Origin: Paenibacillus athensensis
GTDB taxonomy: Bacteria; Bacillota; Bacilli; Paenibacillales; NBRC-103111
Length of the DNA stretch: 64,000 nt
Direction: 5' to 3'
Assembly (NCBI RefSeq): GCF_004514475.2
Contig: NZ_MYFO02000003.1
Coordinates: 62,001-126,000, forward strand
This document shows, one piece after another, positions 23,261 through 31,151 of this stretch. The notes below the pieces were generated by a model. It was not told where the DNA came from. It did no database searches and was given only the letters and a program-made list of their open reading frames with translations. The translations under genes were made by a program, and so were the position numbers. Position 1 is the stretch's first letter. Each line of letters begins with the position of its first letter.

Positions 23261-23656
23261 TTATTTCGCGTTCGTATCCGGCTGATGAATGCCGAACAGG
23301 TTGCCTTCCGGATCGATATAATAGCCCTGCCACGCCATCCCCGGCAGCGCGTACTTGGGCAAAGCCACCTGCCCGCCCAGACGGAGAATCGCGGCTTCGG
23401 TGGCCTCGTAATCCCCTATGCCCAATGTACAGGCGTAGCCGTTGACGGCTTGACCCGGCGCTGGAGCCGGCCCCTGACGCTTTATCAGCGCTCCGTTAAT
23501 GCCCATTTCCTTGGCATCGCCGGTGATGGCTCCAAAGTATGGCACTCCGGCATATTCGCTCCAATCCTCGAAGGTCCACCCAAACACTTCACCGTAAAAA
23601 GCTTTAGCTTGCTCCAGATCGTCTACATGAATTTCAAAATGAACGACTCTGCCCAT
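23261..23656 (-). CDS. VOC superfamily (glyoxalase-like) protein
   Basis: 131 residues from the ATG at 23656 with GAGGAGG upstream. It consists of a single VOC unit made of two beta-alpha-beta-beta-beta modules: VVHFEIHVDDLEQAKAFYGEVFGWTFEDW and YACTLGIGDYEATEAAILRLGGQV. The C-terminal YYIDPEGNLFGIHQPD supplies the usual Glu/His metal region. The family includes glyoxalases, dioxygenases and resistance proteins that bind small ligands; the reaction is not deducible. The similar 'predicted enzyme related to lactoylglutathione lyase' group fits best. A convergent terminator at 23219 separates it from the csp/ydjO region. Confidence 0.85.
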   Translation of the reverse strand: MGRVVHFEIHVDDLEQAKAFYGEVFGWTFEDWSEYAGVPYFGAITGDAKEMGINGALIKRQGPAPAPGQAVNGYACTLGIGDYEATEAAILRLGGQVALPKYALPGMAWQGYYIDPEGNLFGIHQPDTNAK

Positions 23657-23762
23657 ACTGGCCTCCTCTACTTGCAGGAATGTTGTACCTATATCCCTAT
23701 TAGCTGAATCTTTCCAATTTCCTGCTTGTTCATGAAGAATCCGGCAGCGGTTGGCAGGCAAC

Positions 23763-24104
23763 CTAAAGTATACCCCACTTGCGCTCGTATTCTACGGACA
23801 CCTCGTAGTCCCTTGGACTGAAGCCCTGACGGTCCAGCAGAGATACCAGATGGTTGTAATCGAAAGAGCTTGTTTCCAAAATAAGCCGCTTACCGCTCTT
23901 ATATACGTCCCATGCGTCGTGGGCGTTTTGCAGCGTCTGAAGCAGCGCGTGGAACCGCTCCGAGGTGATCGATTGCGTCAGCGCAGGCCGTCGCCGGCGG
24001 TTGAACAGGCGCAGCCGGTTCAGCTTGGGCTTACCCGCGGCTGCGGACGGCTGGAGCAAAGCGACCTTAACCCGCTGCACGCAGGTATCGTTGGACACGT
24101 TCAT
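23763..24104 (-). CDS. Hypothetical protein, 113 residues
   Basis: Starts at 24104 with a good GGAGGAAA RBS. No family is recognised. The N-terminal third is basic (RLRLFNRRRRPALTQ), followed by ERFHALLQTLQNAHDAWDVYKSGKRLILETSSFDYNHLVSLLDRQGFSPRDYEVSVEYERKWGIL, which is mixed alpha/beta. The last part has an aromatic-rich strand (YEVSVEYERKWGIL). There is no signal or membrane segment. It lies 20 bases downstream of the YeiH-type transporter gene on the same strand, so it is probably co-transcribed with it. Confidence 0.6.
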   Translation of the reverse strand: MNVSNDTCVQRVKVALLQPSAAAGKPKLNRLRLFNRRRRPALTQSITSERFHALLQTLQNAHDAWDVYKSGKRLILETSSFDYNHLVSLLDRQGFSPRDYEVSVEYERKWGIL

Positions 24105-24124
24105 GAGCGTTTCCTCCGTTTATT

Positions 24125-25480
24125 TTACAGATGAGACCAGAAGTCGCCAAACAGTTGTACCGACAAAACATAGCCAAGGATGACGTTGATCACGGCGCCG
24201 ACGCCAAACGCGACCACGGGTCTCCAACCGATGGCGGTAAGCTCGCGAAAGCGCGTCGTCAGGCCAATCGACAAAAACGTGAAGGTAAACGCCCATGTGC
24301 GGATCGCTTTAATTGGCGCAATGACATCGGCTGTAATAACGGTTTGCGAAGCGGCGGACACATTCGCGATCAGCAGCGTCAGCAGGATGGAGGCGACAAA
24401 AAAACCGATGACGAATTTGGGAAATCGCGAGACGATTTGTCGCGCTCCGGCCTTGGGGCCGTCTTTGCGTTTTTCCCACAGGGTAATGGAAATGAAAGCC
24501 AGAAGGAAGCTCCATACGCCTATGAACATATCGCGTCCGACGACCTTCATTAACGTGAAAGAGGTCAGGGCATGATCGCCGAAGGCGCTGGCGGCAGTAA
24601 TGCCCGCAGCATCGGCAAATTCCGATGTGCCAATCCACGCCCCGGCCGGACCGGGCTCGATGCCTAGCGCTTTAATCAGAAAGGATAGCAGGAAAATGAA
24701 CACAACGGCATAAATGACGACAAGGGAAATCGTCACGGAAACATGCTCTTTTTTCGTCTTGATGGAGCTGCCGATGGCGATGGAGGCAGACACGCCGCAA
24801 ATCGAACCGCCGGCGCCCAGCGTTGCGGCGAAGCGTTGGTCGAGCCCGAGCGCCTTGGCTACCCAATAAATGATCAGGAAGGTAATGACGGCAATGATCG
24901 TAGCTTGCAGAAAAGCGACGGGACCTGCTTTGGCGATTAACGTAAACGGCAGAGTAGCTCCCAATAAAATGATCCCGACCTTGACATACAGCTCGGTGCG
25001 CAGCGCAGAATCGAACCAGGCCGGAATGCGAAGGACATTGCCCAGAACCAGACCGACCGCCAATGCGACCAAAGGCGCTTCGATACTGTATTTGCTCGCA
25101 ACCGTCCACGAGCTGAACACATTAATCAGCAGGCTGAGGCCAAACAATAGCAGGAAGCCCGGGATAAAATAAGTCGTTCGCACTTTGAGCACGGCGGTTG
25201 CGACCGTGAACAGCACGAGCAGCAGCGCGAATAAATAGACGATTCGCCAAGCGTTGCCGGTCAGTGTGGCGCGAAGCGAGTCCCCGTTCGACCATGCCGC
25301 AAAAGACGGGGTAAAGGATTTCAGCGTACCGCCGGTCGTCCATAATACAACGGCAAATACGACCAAAAACAGACCGATCCAAACCGTCCACCAATCTTCT
25401 TTGTTTACAAAACCAGCCCATTTGCTTTGTTGAGGCACTTGCGAGTCCGTGGAAATGCGGTTGACCTGAAGGGTTGACAT
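24125..25480 (-). CDS. YeiH/UPF0324 family membrane transporter (putative sulfate exporter family)
   Basis: 451 residues with an AAGGAGTG RBS. It has about ten to eleven membrane helices, with the family hallmarks YSIEAPLVALAVGLVLGN, LRTELYVKVGIILLGATLPFTLI, ATLGAGGSICGVSASIAIGSSI, and LTSFTLMKVVGRDMFIGVWSFLLAFISITLWEKR. The N-terminal 60 residues carry an extra helix (DWWTVWIGLFLVVFAVVLWTT), a form common in Bacillota. The family is annotated as putative sulfate exporter on limited evidence. The 113-residue protein gene follows at 20 bases. The 250-base region behind the start codon is shared with the divergent tetR gene. Confidence 0.85.
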   Translation of the reverse strand: MSTLQVNRISTDSQVPQQSKWAGFVNKEDWWTVWIGLFLVVFAVVLWTTGGTLKSFTPSFAAWSNGDSLRATLTGNAWRIVYLFALLLVLFTVATAVLKVRTTYFIPGFLLLFGLSLLINVFSSWTVASKYSIEAPLVALAVGLVLGNVLRIPAWFDSALRTELYVKVGIILLGATLPFTLIAKAGPVAFLQATIIAVITFLIIYWVAKALGLDQRFAATLGAGGSICGVSASIAIGSSIKTKKEHVSVTISLVVIYAVVFIFLLSFLIKALGIEPGPAGAWIGTSEFADAAGITAASAFGDHALTSFTLMKVVGRDMFIGVWSFLLAFISITLWEKRKDGPKAGARQIVSRFPKFVIGFFVASILLTLLIANVSAASQTVITADVIAPIKAIRTWAFTFTFLSIGLTTRFRELTAIGWRPVVAFGVGAVINVILGYVLSVQLFGDFWSHL

Positions 25481-25692
25481 GCGTTATTCACTCCTTTTTG
25501 ATTTGCCTGGAATCGAATACACACGAGTGGTTTCCGTAGCAGATGCACGCATATGGTACTATCCTATGGAGGATCGAAGCGAATATGCGGCCTTTTTTGT
25601 ATTTTAATCATACTAAACATACCTGTCAACTTGGATTTTAGTTTTTTTTATTGTCATGGGGAGACAAAGCGCCGGTTCCATGTTATTATTTT

Positions 25693-25709
25693 AATGAACA
25701 CCATTCATT
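25693..25709. promoter_or_regulatory. Candidate TetR operator, copy 1
   Basis: AATGAACACCATTCATT is an inverted repeat with arms AATGAA and TTCATT. The core TGAA-n5-TTCA recurs at 26397. It lies 20 bases before the tetR start codon, which fits autoregulation. Confidence 0.65.
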
Positions 25710-25729
25710 ATATTAAAGCGGAGGCTTCT

Positions 25730-26377
25730 ATGAGCGATTTGGACCAACGGGAGGGAGGGAAGGCGCGCCAATTCGGGCGGCGACGGCGCGGCGATGAGAA
25801 GGAGCAAGTGCGCAGACTGATTGTGGAGACGGCCGGAGAGCTGTTCGTTGAGCTCGGGTATAATGCGTTTTCCATGCGCAAGCTGGCGGAACGGCTGCAG
25901 TATTCGCCGGCGACGTTGTATTTGTATTTCCGCGATAAGGATGCGCTGTTGTTTACGATTGTGGACGAGGCTTTGTTGATCTTTCGCAACAGGCTGACTC
26001 AGGCGTCCGAAGGCATCAGCGACCCGTGGGCGCGTCTGGAGCGTCTGGGCGAGACGTACCTGGCCTTTGGCTTGCAGCATCCCGCCTATTATCAACTGAT
26101 GTTCACATGGCGGATTGACTACCTGCTAGGCTCCCGTCAAGAAGAGGAGCTGCCGCGCATTCATGTGCTGCAGGTGCTGGTGGATGTCGTGGCCGAGGCG
26201 ATGGAGCAAGGAGCGATGCAGTCCGGGGACCCTGGGGTGTATAGCGATTATTTGTGGGCGACGATGCATGGGATTGTCACGCTGGCGATTCAAATGCCGA
26301 TGTTTGACGAGGCGCGGGTGGGGCAGCTGGCAGCGCATACGCGAGAGATGATCAGAGCGGCGTTAAAGAAGAGCTAA
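25730..26377 (+). CDS. TetR family transcriptional regulator
   Basis: 215 residues from the ATG at 25730; the much longer open frame upstream lacks an RBS and coding character. The N-terminal DNA-binding domain is preceded by a basic tail (GGKARQFGRRRRGDEKEQVRRL). The helix-turn-helix is GYNAFSMRKLAERLQYSPATLYLYFRDKDALL (about 40-72). The C-terminal ligand domain is all-helical, about 130 residues, resembling the TetR_C_33/WHG type (YLAFGLQHPAYYQLMF). It probably controls itself and the downstream DUF2269 gene through the two operator-like repeats. Confidence 0.9.
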   Translation: MSDLDQREGGKARQFGRRRRGDEKEQVRRLIVETAGELFVELGYNAFSMRKLAERLQYSPATLYLYFRDKDALLFTIVDEALLIFRNRLTQASEGISDPWARLERLGETYLAFGLQHPAYYQLMFTWRIDYLLGSRQEEELPRIHVLQVLVDVVAEAMEQGAMQSGDPGVYSDYLWATMHGIVTLAIQMPMFDEARVGQLAAHTREMIRAALKKS

Positions 26378-26396
26378 TTTTTTTTACGAATTTTAC

Positions 26397-26409
26397 TGAA
26401 CGCTATTCA
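26397..26409. promoter_or_regulatory. Candidate TetR operator, copy 2
   Basis: TGAACGCTATTCA has the same arms TGAA and TTCA with a five-base spacer as the site at 25695-25707. It lies 20 bases after the tetR stop and 20 bases before the DUF2269 start. Confidence 0.6.
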
Positions 26410-26428
26410 TTAAAAGGGGGCTGAGATC

Positions 26429-26884
26429 ATGTTGTTTTTTCATATTTTAGGAGTTATTCTGTTGCTTGGCAATGCGATGACGGCGGCATTCTGGAAGCTG
26501 CGGGCCGACCGGGAGCAGGACATGGTGTATTCGCTGCGAGTGGCGCGCGGCATTATGGCTGCCGACTACTTGTTCACGCTTCCGTCGATTGCGCTGATTC
26601 TGATTACCGGCCATGTGATGGCGGCTGCAAATGGTTATGCGGTGTTTGCCTGGAGCTGGCTGGGGCTATCGTATGGTCTATTCGTGCTGTCAGGAGCTAT
26701 CTGGATGGCGGTGCTGCTGCCCGCGCAAATCCGCATGATTCGGCAAGCAGAGGCGTCGGTCAGACTGGGCAAATGGACGGAGGGCTACAAGAAGGCTTCT
26801 TTGGTGTGGAATGTATTTGGCACCATTTCCACGCTTGCACCTGTAGCGGCGCTGGTATTGATGGCGCTCAAGCCCGATCTGTAA
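26429..26884 (+). CDS. DUF2269 family integral membrane protein
   Basis: 151 residues with four predicted membrane helices: FFHILGVILLLGNAMTAAFW, YLFTLPSIALILITGHVMAA, LGLSYGLFVLSGAIWMAVLL, and FGTISTLAPVAALVLMALKP. Conserved in the family are HILG at the start, GNAMTAAFWKL, and WMAVLLPAQIRMIR. It lies behind the TetR gene with its own operator-like repeat, so it is likely the regulated target. The biochemical role is unknown; a membrane-bound sensor or transporter accessory is possible. The RBS is AAAAGGGGG. Confidence 0.8.
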   Translation: MLFFHILGVILLLGNAMTAAFWKLRADREQDMVYSLRVARGIMAADYLFTLPSIALILITGHVMAAANGYAVFAWSWLGLSYGLFVLSGAIWMAVLLPAQIRMIRQAEASVRLGKWTEGYKKASLVWNVFGTISTLAPVAALVLMALKPDL

Positions 26885-26924
26885 GGCTCCAAGAATACGA
26901 GACAAGGCTGCTGGCATCGTGCGA

Positions 26925-26990
26925 AAAAAGAAAACCGGACCTGACACTCCCGGAGGCGAAAGCCGTCCGTGGGCGTACAGATCCGGTTGT
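26925..26990 (-). terminator. Terminator for the minus-strand oxidoreductase gene
   Basis: TCCGGTT (26982-26988) and AACCGGA (26933-26939) form an inverted repeat. On the minus strand the second arm runs into TTTTCTTTTTT. The long loop makes this only moderately convincing. Confidence 0.45.
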
Positions 26991-27086
26991 TGTAGGGGCC
27001 TTCGGAGCGCGGCGCAGGCCGGCAGGTATACGGCGGCAGTCTGGCGTGCCGGGACTGGTAGCCTGCAGGCGCTCCAGCGCGCCGGA

Positions 27087-28196
27087 TCAGGTCAAGGTCG
27101 CAAAGGCTTCCTGCGCGAACGGCAGCAGCTCATCTGTGCGGCCGTCGCGAACTTTGGCTGCCCATGCCGGGTCGACGAGCAGCGCGCGGCCGACAGCAGC
27201 GAGGTCGAACTCGCCGGCTTCGAGCCGTGCGGCCAATTCGGGCAGACCGGCGGTCGTGGAGCCGCCTTCGCCGCTCAGGCCAATCGAGCCGACCGTGATG
27301 ACGGGCTTGCCGGTCAGCTTTTTGACCCAGCCTGCGAAGTTCAGCTCCGAGCCGGCAAATTCAGGCTCCTGAAAACGCCGCGTCGAGCAGTGGAAAATAT
27401 CGACACCTGCGTCAACCAGTGGTGCAAGCAGCTCTGCCAATTGCTCCGGCGTTTCGGCGAGCTTGGCGTCGTAGTGGCCGATCTTCCATTGCGAGATGCG
27501 GAAGATGATCGGGAAATCCGGGCCGGCGGCTTCGCGGCAAGCGCGCACGATCTCGGCAGCGAAGCGGGTACGCGCGGCCAGACTGCCGCCGTACTCATCG
27601 GTGCGGCGGTTGGTATGCGACCAGAGGAATTGGTCGATCAGATAGCCGTGCGCGCCGTGCAGCTCGATGCCGTCAAAGCCGATGCGCTTGGCATCTGCCG
27701 CCGCTTGGCCGAAGGCGCGGACAATCGCGGCGATGTCGTCGCGCGACAGCGACTCGCCCGTCGGTTCGCCGGCCAGATTCAAGCCGGAGGGGCCGACAGC
27801 CGGCGCTTCGGGATGCGGCACCTCGCCGCCCGCGCTGCTCCGCTCCATGCCGACATGCCACAGCTGCGGCACGATGGCGCCGCCGGCTTCATGCACGGCT
27901 TTGACGACGGCGGCCCAACCGGCCAGCGCGTCTTCGCCGTGAAAACGCGGCGTATTCACGCCAAGGCTGGCGGACGGATGGTTGACCGTCGTGCCCTCGG
28001 TGACGATCAGGCCAACACCGTTCTCGGCGCGCCGCCGGTAGTAGCCGGCGACATTCTCGCCGGGGACGCCGCCCGGCGAGAACGCCCGGGTCATCGGAGC
28101 CATGACGATACGGGTGGATAAGCTCAGCTTGCCCAACGTGAACGGGGTGAATAAAGCGTCCCAATTGCGGACGTTTGCGGATGATACGTTTTCCAT
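27087..28196 (-). CDS. Old-yellow-enzyme family NADH:flavin oxidoreductase
   Basis: 369 residues, with start behind GGGAGGGAA. The FMN-binding TIM barrel has these hallmarks: LFTPFTLGKLSLSTRIVMAPMTRAFS, LIVTEGTTV, AIVPQLWHVGMERSS, the family GFDGIELHGAHGYLIDQFL, TNRRTDEYGGSLAARTRFA, and the C-terminal DLAAVGRALLVDPAWAAKVRDG. This set is that of OYE-like ene-reductases of the YqjM/NemA type, which reduce activated alkenes or electrophiles. A nearby ArsR regulator and a shared operator suggest induction by a reactive electrophile. The real substrate is unknown. Confidence 0.9.
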   Translation of the reverse strand: MENVSSANVRNWDALFTPFTLGKLSLSTRIVMAPMTRAFSPGGVPGENVAGYYRRRAENGVGLIVTEGTTVNHPSASLGVNTPRFHGEDALAGWAAVVKAVHEAGGAIVPQLWHVGMERSSAGGEVPHPEAPAVGPSGLNLAGEPTGESLSRDDIAAIVRAFGQAAADAKRIGFDGIELHGAHGYLIDQFLWSHTNRRTDEYGGSLAARTRFAAEIVRACREAAGPDFPIIFRISQWKIGHYDAKLAETPEQLAELLAPLVDAGVDIFHCSTRRFQEPEFAGSELNFAGWVKKLTGKPVITVGSIGLSGEGGSTTAGLPELAARLEAGEFDLAAVGRALLVDPAWAAKVRDGRTDELLPFAQEAFATLT

Positions 28197-28230
28197 GATA
28201 GTTCCCTCCCTAAATCTCGTATTTCTATTT

Positions 28231-28246
28231 ATCTATAAAAATAGAT
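28231..28246. promoter_or_regulatory. Candidate ArsR operator upstream of the oxidoreductase gene
   Basis: ATCTATAAAAATAGAT is a near-perfect palindrome (arms ATCTAT/ATAGAT) located 35 bases before the start codon on the minus strand. A copy with one changed base lies at 28631-28646 before arsR. Confidence 0.65.
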
Positions 28247-28306
28247 GTTTACCGCCGAATGCAAGCATGTTTGTACAAGCGAGGTAAACGGATGCCAGCG
28301 CAAGTT

Positions 28307-28618
28307 CTACAGCTCGTCCGCCAAAGCGGCCTTAAACGCAGCAATTCCCGGCTCGTTGCGCCGGTAGTAGGTAAACTGGCCGTAACGCCTGGATTCCAGC
28401 AGGCCCGCCTGCTGCATATTGACCAGATAGCTGGAAATAACCGATTGGGCGAGCCCCGACTTTTCGGCAATAACGCCGACGCAGACGCCTCCGGCAAAGC
28501 CGCAATCGCTGTTCGCATCGGCGCTGACGCCAAAATGCACCTGCGGCTCCTTCAGCCATTGCAGGATGCGATAACGCGTTTCGTTGGAAAGTGACTTGAG
28601 GATAGGTAAAGTGTCCAT
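28307..28618 (-). CDS. ArsR family winged-helix regulator
   Basis: 103 residues. The winged helix is clear: PILKSLSNETRYRILQWLKEP, VGVIAEKSGLAQSVISSYLVNMQQAGLLESRRYGQFTYYRRNEPGI. A Cys pair at the region DCGFAGGVCVGV between helices two and three might bind metal or react with electrophiles. The start codon has no obvious RBS and lies 13 bases past the operator-like palindrome. The gene lies between the cyclase-like gene and the OYE gene on one strand, and the operator copies flank it, so it probably represses itself and the oxidoreductase. Confidence 0.85.
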   Translation of the reverse strand: MDTLPILKSLSNETRYRILQWLKEPQVHFGVSADANSDCGFAGGVCVGVIAEKSGLAQSVISSYLVNMQQAGLLESRRYGQFTYYRRNEPGIAAFKAALADEL

Positions 28619-28630
28619 AACGCTTATTAT

Positions 28631-28646
28631 ATCTATTTTTATAGAA
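28631..28646. promoter_or_regulatory. Candidate ArsR operator upstream of arsR
   Basis: ATCTATTTTTATAGAA matches the palindrome at 28231-28246 except at the last base. It overlaps the last codons of the upstream membrane protein gene. Confidence 0.6.
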
Positions 28647-29301
28647 ATGTAAAATCACTCGGCCTGTTTTTTTTCTTTTTCGTCGGCACGACCCGGGTCG
28701 CGTCTTTGTGCAGCAGCAGGATATACGTCCCGTCGGCAGCGGCAATCAGTACATAAAGCATGTTCAGCAGTACGGAGTGCGGGTACAGCGAATAGCTCCA
28801 TAGCGACGCGCACAGCGTACCGAGCATTTTGGTCCAGGCGATGCCGAGTGACTGGCCGAACCGCCCTCTGATCAGCGCCATGCGGATAAACAGCAGCGAC
28901 ATCATCAGATTGATGGCAAAAGCCGAATATTTGCCTTGGGGATCGTGCAGCTCGACCGCTGTGCCCACGTGTAGCAGCAGGGCAATGGCGAACAGCGCGC
29001 CGACGGTGATGCGCAGGGTGCGCGGCGAAAGCCCGTTTTGCGAATAGCGCAGCAGTTGAAGCAGGATCACGCCATCCAGCGCCAGCCAAATGACGGTGAC
29101 GATTTGCTGGACGGGATGGAACGGCAGGATGAACGCCCATAGCAGCTCCCAAGCCAGATTGGCGCACAAGGCAGCGAGCGGCATGCCGCAGGTGCGGTCG
29201 CGAAAGCCTTTGAGAATCAGCAGCACGTAAGCCATTGTCCAGAACAGAGCGCTGCCCAGCGCCAGCAGCCATTGCGCCTCGGTCGAAAGCGTGAAGCCCA
29301 T
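28639..29301 (-). CDS. Seven-helix membrane protein resembling Pyr4/PaxB-type transmembrane terpene cyclases
   Basis: 220 residues with about seven membrane helices and a good AAGGAGG RBS. The order of motifs resembles the transmembrane terpene cyclase family known from fungal meroterpenoid pathways: LFWTMAYVLLILKGF, then ANLAWELLWAFILPFHP (conserved N-x-A-W-E), VIWLALDGVILLQLLRY (conserved Asp), GTLCASLWSYSLYPHSVLLNMLYVLIAAADGTYILLL (conserved acidic residue near the end). These acidic positions correspond to those suggested as catalytic in Pyr4. Bacterial relatives exist but have no assigned role. No prenyltransferase gene is nearby. The C-terminus is basic and cytoplasmic. The assignment rests on motif pattern only. 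Confidence 0.5.
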   Translation of the reverse strand: MGFTLSTEAQWLLALGSALFWTMAYVLLILKGFRDRTCGMPLAALCANLAWELLWAFILPFHPVQQIVTVIWLALDGVILLQLLRYSQNGLSPRTLRITVGALFAIALLLHVGTAVELHDPQGKYSAFAINLMMSLLFIRMALIRGRFGQSLGIAWTKMLGTLCASLWSYSLYPHSVLLNMLYVLIAAADGTYILLLHKDATRVVPTKKKKNRPSDFTFL

Positions 29302-29551
29302 CGCGTAAGCCTCCTTTTCATAGGGGTTGTTTACCCTAAAGCTATGTAGCGGTACGCACGCTTATGCTTGGACGACACCGGCGGGCGGGGCCAGGCGGGA
29401 AGTTTCCGGAAATAGGCGGAAAGCGGCATTTTTTGCTAAGGGGGTAGGTTTTCGCGGTGCCTTGTAGGATACTTAGGCTGACAGCAGGCGAGAATGGCAT
29501 GGCTGCGGCATGGCGCGGCAGGTGATTACGGAAAAGGGTTTGCGAAATTTC

Positions 29552-30699
29552 ATGAGCAGGAAGAGTAGGTTGTGGCAAAAAGGGACGAAGCTTCTGGTCG
29601 CGTTGACGCTGTTGACGGGAGGCGTTTCGCTGGCCGGGGGGCGGGTATCGGCAACCTCGGTGCTCGAGAGCGGTGCGGAACCGAAGCCGATCCCTATGTG
29701 ATTGGAACGGCGGATCAGCTGAATCAGCTGCGCAAGTATCCAACTGCTTATTTTGTACTGAATGCGGATATCGATCTGGGCGCGTCATCTTATGCGACGG
29801 GCTGGACGCCCATCAGCTCGTTCAGAGGGGCGTTGAACGGTCAGGGTCATACGATCTCGGGGCTGAAGATCGTAGGAGCGGGGACGAACGTCGGTATGTT
29901 TGGTATGACCAGCGCTGCGGCGTCTATTGGCAATCTGGTGATCAAGAAATGAGCGGAGGCAAGCTGCTGCGCTCATTTGTCAACGCAACGCTTTTCCCGA
30001 CGGACGGTACGAGCGGCTCCGGCTCGGTCGTCGGGCAGGCAGCGGGTGAGATTAGCGGCGTATTCTGGAACACGTCCAAATCGGGTACGCCCTCCAACGG
30101 CAGCGGAACCGGCGCGACCGAACGCGACGCAAGGCGAGCTGGATGCAGCGGCGACGGCGCTGGCAACAGCTGTGACGGCTTTCCGCAATGCGATGCACGG
30201 GGCGTCGCTGATTTTTGCCGAAGAGACGATGGACGGCGACAAGCATGTGCTGGTGCTGACGTATGATTATTCGCTGCAGGCGGTCACAGGGCCGTCCGCG
30301 TTCACGCTGTCGGCTGGCGGTCTGGTCGTAACGGGAGCCCAACTGGCTCCAGGCGATTCGAGTCAGGTCCGCTTGTTCGTGTCGGGGGTGCTGCCGGCGG
30401 CCGGCAATGTGACGGTGACAGCGGCCGGCTCGGCGGTTGTGCTCAGCGGCGGTGCGAACAATACGGCGGACAGCGTCGTCCACGTGCTGCCGACCGGAGT
30501 TGCGGATGCGCTGCGCCAAGCTTTGTACGGCAGCGCGCCGGGTTCAGGCGGACGGATCGATATGAGCGCAATCGCGCAGTATTTGCAGCAGCAATTTGTC
30601 GCTTCCGACAAGCACGGCATTGCCTACCGGACGCTGATTCAATTTTGCTTGCAGCAGATCGCGCCGTTGTTTCTGGGAAATAGTCCGGGCGGCATTTAA
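29552..30699 (+). pseudogene. Decayed secreted protein gene with GLUG-like, FIVAR-like and beta-sandwich remnants
   Basis: The start encodes a signal peptide (SRKSRLWQKGTKLLVALTLLTGGVSLAGG, frame 2) which stops at 29701. Frame 1 then encodes YVIGTADQLNQLRKYPTAYFVLNADIDLGA, TPISSFRGALNGQGHTISGLKI and MFGMTSAAASIGNLVI to a stop at 29952, as in GLUG-motif surface proteins. Frame 3 carries GSGSVVGQAAGEISGVFWNTSKSG. Frame 1 resumes with ATQGELDAAATALATAVTAF (FIVAR-like), a beta-sandwich region ITYDYSLQ-like, and ends in YLQQQFVASDKHG and a normal stop at 30699. So at least three frame changes and probably internal deletions disrupt one long secreted protein. Confidence 0.8.
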
Positions 30700-30811
30700 T
30701 CTGACGGTTGCCGGAATGCCGTTTTCTCTATTCGGGGCGCGGGTTGACGCGTCGCAGTTGGCGACGGCTGCCAGCTATTGGCGGATGCGGCCGCGTGGAA
30801 AAAGCCTACAA

Positions 30812-30853
30812 ATAGCCCCTTTCTTCGCAATCAGGCGAAGGAAGGGGTTTTTG
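30812..30853 (+). terminator. Terminator after the decayed secreted-protein gene
   Basis: CCCCTTTCTTCG (30816-30827) pairs with CGAAGGAAGGGG (30836-30847), with one mismatch, followed by TTTTT. Confidence 0.7.
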
Positions 30854-31151
30854 GTATGGACATGCCCATACCAAATGACCCCGCCCGGCCGCAACCCGAG
30901 GGGATCACTTTTGTCGCTGTTTATGTTGAGCGTCGGCCAAAATGGGTGTAAAGGCGGTGCTCGCCAGGCGTTCGGTTACGCGCGTTTTCATGTGGCCGCG
31001 GTCGGCTGCGTTCGACTGTGCTTAGCGGCATGCGGTCGCGTGTGGCCGCCGCGCTTTGTCACATTTCAGTCGCGCTGACGGAGGAACCGCTTGCTCTCCC
31101 TGCGCCTGTCTGGCAAGCGTCTGTGCGCGGCGATTGCGCGTTGACAGCTTG
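30854..31151. other. Intergenic region without a supported gene
   Basis: About 300 bases between the terminator and the 3' end of the large minus-strand gene. Open frames here lack RBS and family character. No repeat or hairpin stands out. Confidence 0.5.

Noticed and set aside
26919-28121. 400-codon plus-strand frame opposite the oxidoreductase gene
   Set aside because: Shadow of the minus-strand flavoprotein gene; no RBS and Arg/Gly-rich composition.
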